Part shown: positions 1 through 7,921 of the stretch, in pieces
How positions within the stretch are numbered: position 1 is the first letter of the stretch
How the letters are laid out: every line of letters begins with the position of its first letter
Assembly: GCA_018136815.1 (NCBI GenBank)
Contig: CM030935.1
Location: forward strand, 5,121,294-5,156,293
Direction of reading: 5' to 3'
From: Isochrysis galbana
Lineage: Eukaryota; Haptophyta; Isochrysidales; Isochrysidaceae
DNA length: 35,000 nucleotides
Notes under the pieces: generated by a model
What the model was told of the DNA's origin: nothing
Database searches by the model: none
The model's input: the letters and a program-made list of their open reading frames with translations, nothing else
Program-made: the position numbers and the translations under genes

Positions 1-3000
1 CTCACCCCTGCCTCGCGCCCGGCAGACTTTGTGCTCTGCTTCTACGACATGGACGCCGGCGTGAACAATGGCGTTGTCAACACGCTCACCGAAACGCTCA
101 CCGTCTGCAACTTCGTAAACTACATCCACCAGGGCCGCACAAGTATTCCGAGTGACCCCAACCCGCCGGCTGCCACCCAGCAGATCCTCAACTCGATGTG
201 CGACAACATCGACGTCACGCCCTACCTCGGCGTCACTGAGTACACTGACAATGGCAACAATTGCATCGATGTCGTTGGGCTCGTCTCCGGGAAGGGTTCC
301 GACAACCCCGACCGGCTCGAGTCGCCCATCTTCGTGGACACAGCAGACTGCGGCCTGTATGACATTTGCCCTGCCGACGGTGTCTCGGGAGGCGACCGTG
401 GCAACATCGGCATCGACCAGATCAACTGCTCGCCGGGCTCGATCGTGCCCGCGGCTGGCGAGTACCCCGCCACCGCCGTCGAGCCCGGGCTCGCGGGAAA
501 TCCCTACCGCTGGACCATGCCCAAGTTTATCTGCCTGCAGTACCCCGCCGGCACGACGGGCATCGACTTCCAGTACAAGGTCTCCCCCTCCAATGACGGT
601 CGCTACGGCCGCAACTTCCTTATTGGGGGCACCTCAGCCGGCCAGTGCATCACCACGCCCAACCCGCCGCCGCCCCAGACGCCGCCCTCACCACCGCCCT
701 CGCCGCCGCCCTCGCCGCCGCCGCCCTCACCCTCGCCGCCACCTCCCTTGCCGCCGCCGCCCTCAGCGCCACCGCCGCCATCGCCGCCTCCCGACATTCA
801 GCCCTCGCCACCGCCCACGCCGCCGCCCAGCCCGCCGCCTCCGTCCTCACCGCCGCCACCTTCACCGCCCCCACCGTCTCTCCCACCAAACGCGCCCGAT
901 GCTTCGCAGCAGCTCTGCTGCATGTGGATGTGGGGCGGCGAGACTGCGCCCGGCACCGGCAACTTCAACGAGGAGCGGCCCGTCCATGCGGCCAATGTGT
1001 TCCCTGCGTGGCACCCGGCTCTTGCCATCCCTCAGAACATTGCTACGGGCCTAAAGGGCTTCTCACTCATCCCCAACGCCGAAAGCGCCTCTACCAAGTT
1101 CTGGACGAATGAGCAGCTCTCCAACGGTGTGTGGGGCTACCCGCTCGACTTCGAGGTTATCGAGGCGCACGGTGCTGTCGTCTTCTATGCCTACTCGTAC
1201 GAGTACATGCTCTCCGCCAACTACTTCGTCTACACTGGCCCCAACGAGCAGGTGTTCCCGGCGGCGCCCTCATACGCGCAGCAAGTGTGGAACATGGTCT
1301 CGCTCTTCGCCATTCGCGACGACGCCGACTTGCTCTACGCCTTCTATGTCGTCGACCAGCCGTGGGACGACTCAGCCGGCTCGCTCGAGCTCAAGCTCAC
1401 CGCCACCGGCCCCATGGACGCCACTAGCTACACGCTCGAAAAGCTCACCGCGCAGGGCCTCTACAACGACGCCTTTGGCAAGGACAACTACGAGTATCAC
1501 ACTGGCATTGGCTTCTTCGAGTGGAACTGGCTTGCGTGCTGCACCGCCGGCATCGTGATGGGCCCTCTCCCGGCACTCGAGACGGAAGCCTTCATCCTGA
1601 ACTTCCAGCACCTCACCAAGCGCATGATGGGCGACATCAACAACCCCAACTCGGGTGTAGTGCAAGGCGTGCGAATCTACCAGTGGAGCAACTCGGGCGT
1701 TGAGTCCGAGTTCAAGCTTGTCAACTACGACATCCCGATGCACGTCGCCTCCGACTGGCGCTACGACGCTACCTGGTACACCATCTACTACTCAGTTGTG
1801 CCCACCACCTGTGAACTCAACGACATCGATCATGCCAACCTCGTCGCAGCCATTGCCGCCGCGTACAACTTGCCCAATTGGTACGTAACTGTGCGGTACG
1901 ACGAGCCGTCGTGCACCATCTTCATCGAGATCAAGTTTCCCGCCGACTACGAGCTCTCCTTCATCTTTTCGCAAGTCAACATCATCCGCTCTTACACTGT
2001 GACTACCTGGATCTCGCTCTTCTCCCTCTCCATCAACTCCATCTCCGAGGTGACCTACCTGAACCCTGGTCTTGGACTCGTCGGCTCGCAGTGCCCCATC
2101 ATCGGCTACGAGACCACCGGCTTCCACAACCACAATGAGCAGGGTAAGCACCCAGGCGACTTGCCGACGCGCCGACGCCTCCACGGCTACTTCGATGGCG
2201 CGCCCGGCGAGCCCATGGGCCCGGGCAATGTACCAGCATGGCCCGTGCGGCGCCCCTTTGGCGGCGCGTTTGAGGCGAACATCCTGTCCGAGGCACCGTA
2301 TGGTGGCATCTTCCTCGACTGCGAGCGCTGCGAGGACCACTGCGCCAAGCACACCAACTGTGGCGAGTGTGCCGCCGACTCACAGTGCGGCTGGTCAAAC
2401 ACCGACCTCGCGTGTCGCCCCGTCTTTGGCAACGAAAATCAGCCCTACGATGTCACCTTCAACCTGAACATCGGCACACTCGCCACAGATCGGTGCTGCT
2501 CGGTCTGCTCGGCCCACACTTACGAGCACGCATGCGTCAATGAGCCGGGCTGCGGTTGGGCTCCCTTCGATGGCCCCGGCGGAGGTGGCATATGCATCTC
2601 GGGCACGCCTGATTTCCCTTGCAGCGGCAACCTCACCGTTGTCATTTGGGACGATGTCCATGGCGGCGGCGACTGCTACGCCCAATTCGACACGCAGCTC
2701 GGCCTAGCGGGCCGCCGGCTGCAGGCAGGCAACAAGGCATGCTCCGGGGCTGGGCTCATCAACAACACCTTCCACTCGCGCGTCGATTACCTCGACATCC
2801 ACGCGCACCACGGCGTGAACCAGCTTGTCGTGCAGTACAATTCTGTTGCGCTTTCCACCGCGCTCGACACCGTTAACTACGAGGCCTTCTACCTGACCGA
2901 ATACACCGTCATCAAGAAGATGGAGCCAATCACCGTCTACCCAGACGGCCATCCCAAGTACACCATCGCCGTTGACGTCAACAAGTGGGAGGGCATGTGG

Positions 3001-4977
3001 TACGACAAGAACTTTGGCATCCCGCACAAGGACACCTGGTGCCTCAACGGCGATGGCCCAGAGGGCGTCGAGGCCTCATGCGTGCAGGAGCTTTACGGCG
3101 CGGAGGCCTTCTACGCCTACGGCTTTCCCAAGCCGTGGTCGACTAACTCGGGCATCGACCGTCACGACTCGATCGTCGTCTACCAGCTCGTGGACTCGAT
3201 TGGCGAGTCATATGTCATGGGCCACATCGACCGCTCCAACGACGGTTCGGGCGGCAAGCTTGACATGTCCATCACCACGCAGGGAATGTCCATCGTGTCG
3301 TTCACCGCACTCTTGCAGCGCTTCTTCACGCTGGCGACACAAGCCGACTATTACGCCTTCGAGGCGGCCGTCGCTGCCTTCGTCAAGGATGTGACGGGCG
3401 ACCTCGTCTCGTCTATCAAGACGACGCCGCCTCCGCCCAAGAACAACGCGCCTCATGGTGGCGACGGCCCGCGCACCCCGCTGCCGATAGGCAACCCCGA
3501 TTTTCCGGGCCTGCTCGAGCTCACCGTCCGCATCGCGTGCTTCTCGCCCGTCCAGGCGGACGCAGTCAAGACGGCACTCGAGGCGCTCACGCCTGCGCAG
3601 GCCTCGCAGCTCTTCGGCATCTTTGGCACTAACGCAGATAACACGGTGCGCAATGGCATTATGATGATCTACGGCATCACGACCGACCCGGTCCTGTTCT
3701 ACGAGAACAAGTATAACGACGCCTACGAGGACGCCTACCAATACACTGAGACAAGCAACGTGAGCGAGTTCACCTTCACGGGCCTCATTGAGGCTTCCTG
3801 GGCGTGGGACAAGTGCTGTGGCGACGGCTTCATCATCGGCCCAATGCCGCTCACCTCATGGAACATCCACTTCGCCGTACTCGCGGCGACTGGCCTCTCT
3901 TACTTCAAGATTGGCACCTACTCGTACGAGAAGCAAACGATCGGCTACTACACACTGCCGATCGAATACGCCACGCTCGCCTTTGGCGGCGTTCTCATCG
4001 AGGGCGGCACTTTAACTGATTACTGTCAGAAACTCTACTCGCCTACAACCATCTCTAGCTTCGTCGACATCCTCTCATCGAGCCAAGCCGGCCAAAACCA
4101 GGACATCTGCTCGGCGTGCGTTGCAGACCCCTCGTGCCAGTACGCGCCCAAGCATGGTGGCTGCATTTCGATTGACGCTTATGTGCCCGACTTTGGGTGC
4201 CCGCGCCAGGCCATTTCGCCGCAGATCAAGCTCTTCTCGCGCAACGGCCCGAAGGCGTTCGACGTACATAAGAACTCGACGCGGGTGGTGCGTGCGGGTA
4301 TGGACGGCTTCCTCGGCAACTTCTGCCCGTGCAACGTGCAATACCGCTATTTGCTCGTTGTCTACGAGTACCACACGATGACGCAAGTTTACTTCAAGTC
4401 GGACATCGCGCCGAGGCTCGACCATCCGTACACGTTCATCGATGTGCCATGCATTGAGACGGGCTCCTACTCCATAGTCACCGACGGCTCCGACGGTGGC
4501 CTCTCCGGCAACCCCGGCGGCTCTGGTGGCACCACCATCGGCACGAAGCGCTACGCTTACTACCTCTACCTCTGCTACCATCAAAAGGACAATGGCGGAC
4601 CATGGGACGATTGCTCGCGCCCGGCCATCTACTACGACGAGCCGCCGGGCTCCCCGCCTTCGCCGCCGCCATTTGGCCCGTCACCGACTCCACCTCCCTT
4701 CCCGCCACCCTTCACGCCGGGCCCATCACCGCCGCCCTTCCCCCCGCCCTATCCGCCGCAGCCCACGCCACCGCCCTTCATGCCCTCGCCGCCCATGCCG
4801 CCGCCCTTCCCCCCGCCGTCACCGCCCTCCACACCGCCCCCACCCCCTTCGCCGCCGCCGCCCCGCCCGCCGCCATCGCCGCCGCCACTTCCGCCGCCCG
4901 CTCAAACCATTCCGGGTGTCAATGTTCTAGTCGGCCGGCGCGTGCAAGAGGGCAGTCCGTTGCCTGAGGATTACTGA
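1..4977 (+). CDS. Pherophorin-like Pro-rich extracellular matrix protein, 5' partial
   Basis: One uninterrupted frame of 1658 residues is open at the left edge, so the start and any signal peptide lie outside; the CAG at 23-25 could also be a splice acceptor. Residues about 10-220 look pherophorin-like (a CFYDMD motif, spaced Cys). Residues 221-297 and about 1547-1635 are Pro/Ser-rich blocks of the SPPPP type, known from algal wall glycoproteins where they are hydroxylated and glycosylated. Between them are Cys-rich PSI-like stretches at about 774-807, 832-868 and 1370-1392 (pattern C-G-x-C-A-x-D-x-x-C-G-W in the first). A module with W-x-W and C-C followed by G-P occurs twice, near residues 505-522 and 1264-1281, which suggests an internal duplication. 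No membrane segment is visible. Likely role: secreted wall or matrix structural protein (inference). The exact family is not proven. Confidence 0.7.
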   Translation, partial: LTPASRPADFVLCFYDMDAGVNNGVVNTLTETLTVCNFVNYIHQGRTSIPSDPNPPAATQQILNSMCDNIDVTPYLGVTEYTDNGNNCIDVVGLVSGKGSDNPDRLESPIFVDTADCGLYDICPADGVSGGDRGNIGIDQINCSPGSIVPAAGEYPATAVEPGLAGNPYRWTMPKFICLQYPAGTTGIDFQYKVSPSNDGRYGRNFLIGGTSAGQCITTPNPPPPQTPPSPPPSPPPSPPPPSPSPPPPLPPPPSAPPPPSPPPDIQPSPPPTPPPSPPPPSSPPPPSPPPPSLPPNAPDASQQLCCMWMWGGETAPGTGNFNEERPVHAANVFPAWHPALAIPQNIATGLKGFSLIPNAESASTKFWTNEQLSNGVWGYPLDFEVIEAHGAVVFYAYSYEYMLSANYFVYTGPNEQVFPAAPSYAQQVWNMVSLFAIRDDADLLYAFYVVDQPWDDSAGSLELKLTATGPMDATSYTLEKLTAQGLYNDAFGKDNYEYHTGIGFFEWNWLACCTAGIVMGPLPALETEAFILNFQHLTKRMMGDINNPNSGVVQGVRIYQWSNSGVESEFKLVNYDIPMHVASDWRYDATWYTIYYSVVPTTCELNDIDHANLVAAIAAAYNLPNWYVTVRYDEPSCTIFIEIKFPADYELSFIFSQVNIIRSYTVTTWISLFSLSINSISEVTYLNPGLGLVGSQCPIIGYETTGFHNHNEQGKHPGDLPTRRRLHGYFDGAPGEPMGPGNVPAWPVRRPFGGAFEANILSEAPYGGIFLDCERCEDHCAKHTNCGECAADSQCGWSNTDLACRPVFGNENQPYDVTFNLNIGTLATDRCCSVCSAHTYEHACVNEPGCGWAPFDGPGGGGICISGTPDFPCSGNLTVVIWDDVHGGGDCYAQFDTQLGLAGRRLQAGNKACSGAGLINNTFHSRVDYLDIHAHHGVNQLVVQYNSVALSTALDTVNYEAFYLTEYTVIKKMEPITVYPDGHPKYTIAVDVNKWEGMWYDKNFGIPHKDTWCLNGDGPEGVEASCVQELYGAEAFYAYGFPKPWSTNSGIDRHDSIVVYQLVDSIGESYVMGHIDRSNDGSGGKLDMSITTQGMSIVSFTALLQRFFTLATQADYYAFEAAVAAFVKDVTGDLVSSIKTTPPPPKNNAPHGGDGPRTPLPIGNPDFPGLLELTVRIACFSPVQADAVKTALEALTPAQASQLFGIFGTNADNTVRNGIMMIYGITTDPVLFYENKYNDAYEDAYQYTETSNVSEFTFTGLIEASWAWDKCCGDGFIIGPMPLTSWNIHFAVLAATGLSYFKIGTYSYEKQTIGYYTLPIEYATLAFGGVLIEGGTLTDYCQKLYSPTTISSFVDILSSSQAGQNQDICSACVADPSCQYAPKHGGCISIDAYVPDFGCPRQAISPQIKLFSRNGPKAFDVHKNSTRVVRAGMDGFLGNFCPCNVQYRYLLVVYEYHTMTQVYFKSDIAPRLDHPYTFIDVPCIETGSYSIVTDGSDGGLSGNPGGSGGTTIGTKRYAYYLYLCYHQKDNGGPWDDCSRPAIYYDEPPGSPPSPPPFGPSPTPPPFPPPFTPGPSPPPFPPPYPPQPTPPPFMPSPPMPPPFPPPSPPSTPPPPPSPPPPRPPPSPPPLPPPAQTIPGVNVLVGRRVQEGSPLPEDY

Positions 4978-5644
4978 GAGAAGCACAACCCCTTTGGGAG
5001 CGAGTCATCGCAGCGCGTCCGCGAGCTGGGCCGGCGCCCATCGCCTCCTGCGTAGCGGCTGCCGCCGTGCTTGCGAGACAGCGCGCGACTCGTTACTCCA
5101 CCGTCTGCACATACTAGTAGGACCTATAGGACCTTCAGCTTAGGATGGACCGACGGACGGACACGAGCCCCTCGCTCGCTCAACCACGGTCTTCGTGCTC
5201 TCTTGGTGACAATCCGTGTGTAAGCGTGCGACAAATGCCTTATAAATAGCATCGCATAGTCACTGGCGATGTCAAGTGCTCCTCCGCACCCAATATAGCT
5301 ATGGTAGATTTAGATTGCAATTCAAAAAGAAATCTTTTAATTTTCTCGCCTCACACGTGGCCCTGGATCGTTCCCTCGCAGCCACGCCCCCTTCCCTTCC
5401 CTTCCTCACCCTCATTCCCCGCCCTTGCGGCAACTCCCCTCGTGCTCTACTTAGGGGCTCGGGTCATGCGGGGGGTCCGAGCATAGCGGAGTGCACCCGT
5501 CCTCAGTCCTCAGCGGCGTGTTCTCAACTCCGGGTGGTGAGGCTGTGGCTTGGTCTGATAACGTGGTTGGCAGAGAGGGGTGGCATGCGTCTAGGGGCGC
5601 CTCCTGATTCTTGTTGTTGCGTGGGGTTGTGTGTTGTTGTGCTC
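4978..5644. other. Intergenic, 3' flank of the matrix-protein gene
   Basis: No convincing coding sequence is present. The first part should hold the 3' UTR of the upstream gene. A TATAAATA-like stretch sits at about 5239-5248 but has no gene positioned to use it. Base composition becomes mixed and AT-richer than the flanking genes. Confidence 0.5.
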
Positions 5645-5646
5645 AA

Positions 5647-5664
5647 CTATCGTTAAAACGATAG
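5647..5664 (+). promoter_or_regulatory. Leader hairpin before the ORF1 start, copy 1
   Basis: CTATCGT pairs with ACGATAG around the loop TAAA, ending 4 nt before the ATG at 5669. The same position carries a hairpin with a different stem in the other copies. Function is unknown. Confidence 0.55.
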
Positions 5665-5972
5665 GGTCATGGAGCGCGCGCCGCCTCCCAACCTCGCCGC
5701 CGCCGCCCTCGCCGCGATGGACGAAGCGTTCATGGACACGCCGATGTCGCCGAAGCGACCACGCCAAGAGGACCCACCCAGCCAGGCGGGCACAGAAGCC
5801 ATCGGGCAGCGCCCAAGCACCACCGAGAACGGCGAGCCAACAGCCTGCATGCTGGATGCCAGCATGCAGCACACACACATCACACCCCACAGCCACACCA
5901 GCCACACCATACCAGAGGGACGCTCCCCTAGGGAAGGCCTCCGGGCCGGGACCCTACACGGCCGTGGTACCG

Positions 5973-5994
5973 CCCTCGCGCTCCGGCGCGAGGG
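5973..5994 (+). other. Perfect 9-bp hairpin with TCCG tetraloop
   Basis: CCCTCGCGC pairs with GCGCGAGGG around TCCG, closed by a C-G pair. As RNA this is the C(UNCG)G type, which is known to be unusually stable. A partner with the same loop but another stem lies at 13816-13835 in element A. Confidence 0.6.
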
Positions 5995-6117
5995 GTTGGC
6001 CCGGCGCCATCTCAGACAGGACCCCATTGATTGGGGGAATGTCGCATCAACACAAAGGTCAGAGCACTGAGCAGCGCATTGGTCCCCCAACATGGGGGAC
6101 AGGGCTCTCCATCCATT

Positions 6118-6192
6118 CGGATTAATTGTTTCATTCGCTCTTCGGATTTATTGTTTCATTCGCTCTTCGGATTCATTGTTTCATTCGCTCAT
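6118..6192. repeat. 25-bp tandem repeat, three units
   Basis: Three consecutive 25-bp units start at 6118, 6143 and 6168. They share the core ATTGTTTCATTCGCTC and differ at one or two bases each. The repeat lies directly after the retroelement head and has no spacer sequences, so it is a simple minisatellite. Confidence 0.9.
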
Positions 6193-6990
6193 CGCTCCTC
6201 GGTCTCGTTCAGGATTGCTCTTCTGCCTTTCTCGTGGCTTGTTTAGAGCTCTCCGCTATCCGTTAGTTAGGTTCTCTTCTTTCCCTCGCGGGACGCTACG
6301 ATCCTAGCAGGGGGGGGTCGCATTCGCGAATCGACACTCGTTCAGCTTCGCTCTCCTCTTCGTCGCTCGGCATTTACCTCTTCGTATCTGCCCCTTGGGC
6401 ACACCGCACTTCTGTCGTCTTATTCGATAGGTCTCTTGGAATCCTGTGCGGCAGGATTGCCCCTCGTTTGTTTCCGTTATGGTGCGATTCCCCTTCCAGA
6501 CGAGATCGCCGACAGATCGCCTTCTGATCGTCGTCCGTCGTCGTCTGGCCGGAGTGTTTGGGTTTGATTTCAGTCGAGTTATGTGAGAAAGTCGTGGGGC
6601 GAGAGTCGGAGTGTTTTCCTGGGTGTCTCAGTCCGTCGTCCTGTCGTCAGTCGTCATCCGTCGCTCTCGCTCTCGTCGCTCTCGCTCTCGTAACACTCAT
6701 ACCCGCTACAGTCTCGCCTCTCCCTCTCCTCACCAGCCCCTGCCATCACAGCCCTCCTCTCACTCGCCTCTCGCCGCTCGCTCGATGTCGTTCTCGCCGC
6801 CGTCCTCGCCCTCGCCCAAGCCCGCCTGCCCGCCTTCCTCTGCTGACGGGCTTCAGCCCGTCAGCGTCTCCGAGCAGTCGTCTCCTCAGCGCCGCGCCTG
6901 CCGCCGGCTTGCCACCCTCCTCATTGCCTTCAGGCCCCATGGGCCATCCAAATTCGTCAGCAGCAGCACACACTATGACGCACGAGTCTA
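6193..6990 (+). other. Non-coding, TCGTC-rich leader-like stretch with short frame at 6785
   Basis: The sequence is rich in CGTC, TCTCG and TTCG words and has hairpins at 6440-6458 (7 bp, AATCCTG/CAGGATT) and 6842-6865 (10 bp plus loop TTCA). A frame from the ATG at 6785 encodes 68 residues rich in Ser and Pro (it begins MSFSPPSSPSP). The layout, a repetitive CGTC-rich leader followed by a short Ser/Pro frame, resembles 28550-28950. It may be the head of a second retroelement family, but I cannot show this. Confidence 0.3.
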
Positions 6991-7145
6991 ATATCAAGAT
7001 ATCAAGATATCGTGGATATCGAGATATCGAGGAGCCAATCTTAGTTATCGCTATCGATCTAGATAGGTGCAGGGCACTATCACTATCGCTATCGATCTAG
7101 ATCTAGATAGCATTTCCCCCACTGTCGAGTTCGATCTAGATAGGC
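6991..7145. repeat. AT-rich patch of GATATC and ATCGATCTAGATAG repeats
   Basis: About 7000-7030 holds clustered GATATC and AAGATATC words. After it, CTATCGATCTAGATAG-like words recur at about 7051, 7092 and 7130. These are largely self-complementary (CTATC...GATAG). The patch is much AT-richer than its surroundings. Confidence 0.7.
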
Positions 7146-7921
7146 CTAAACCAAACCTGTTCCACACCTTAACCAGGATACCACCCACATGGGGATAGTT
7201 GCTGAAAACACAGCACCAAACTTGAGGTTGCAGCCTCTTGTGAGTCACTAGTAGCGTAGCGCACACCTTCAAGAATATTTTTTAGCTGTTTTCAAAGGTT
7301 TTATGATCCGCTGTGGTGGCGCGTCAACGAAGCCGGATGGTCTCCCCGCGAGACGGCTACCGAACCAGTCACCATCACCATTCCAAGCTCGTCAACTACG
7401 GCTTAAAACCGAGAATGACTGAGACTCCCTGCACTTATGCAGGTTTCATCCGCGAACGAGCACGAAGCGCACCGAAACATACGGTAGACGCCGATTGTAC
7501 GCTTTTTCAAGTGCCTCGGAGAAAGAAAAACCAGGCGCAAACACAACGATGCAGTGTGCCACGGCAAGACTGAGGCAATAAAAAGCACTATAAAATCCAC
7601 TCAACAAGTTCAAACAGGCACCAAGTAAGAAGACACTCGACTCACAGCCAAGAGGAAATAGGGCCATGGGCGGAGGACGTATCCCTGGCTGGTTCCCCGC
7701 ATTGAATGCGCTGCCACGCACGTCCATGGCGTTAGGGTGACCAACGATTGATGATGAGAACGTTCGTCACTGCGACGTGCGAATAACATCCGAGCCTCTC
7801 GACGGCGCCGCTGGTCTCAAGGCTTCGTGGTTCACGACAACATCGCCAATAGGCAACGCATGTCCGCCCATGCGTGCCACGCACCATCTCGCATGCATGC
7901 GCTTCGAGGCGAATTGGGCAC
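7146..7921. other. Intergenic, 3' flank of the PH-domain gene
   Basis: No supported gene is seen. The right part is expected to contain the 3' UTR of the minus-strand gene ending at 7922. A hairpin-like TGCACTTATGCA lies near 7430. Confidence 0.5.

Larger units (their letters stand above)
5645..6110 (+). mobile_element. Non-LTR retrotransposon head, copy 1 (ORF1 5' part only)
   Basis: The frame starting at 5669 begins MERAPPP, as in three other copies in this window (13514, 22415, 22780), and includes a PMSPKRPRQE stretch comparable with PLSKRPRP in element A. The start codon is preceded by a 7-bp hairpin (5647-5664). The frame runs 133 codons to 6070 and then degenerates without reaching the ORF1 core domain, so this is a head fragment. 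It contains several perfect hairpins: 5845-5869 (11 bp), 5936-5947 and 5973-5994 (both with TCCG loops), and 6082-6100 (7 bp). No target-site duplication was found. Family membership is inferred from the shared start, leader hairpin and Pro/Arg-rich composition. Confidence 0.6.

Noticed and set aside
1792-2352. 186-codon antisense frame in the matrix-protein gene
   Set aside because: A shadow frame of the GC-rich sense coding sequence with no domain features.
5276-5656. 126-codon frame after the matrix-protein gene
   Set aside because: No domain, no splice context, composition unlike the other genes here.
6118-6192. CRISPR-like array
   Set aside because: Three directly abutting 25-bp units without spacers in a eukaryotic genome: a minisatellite.
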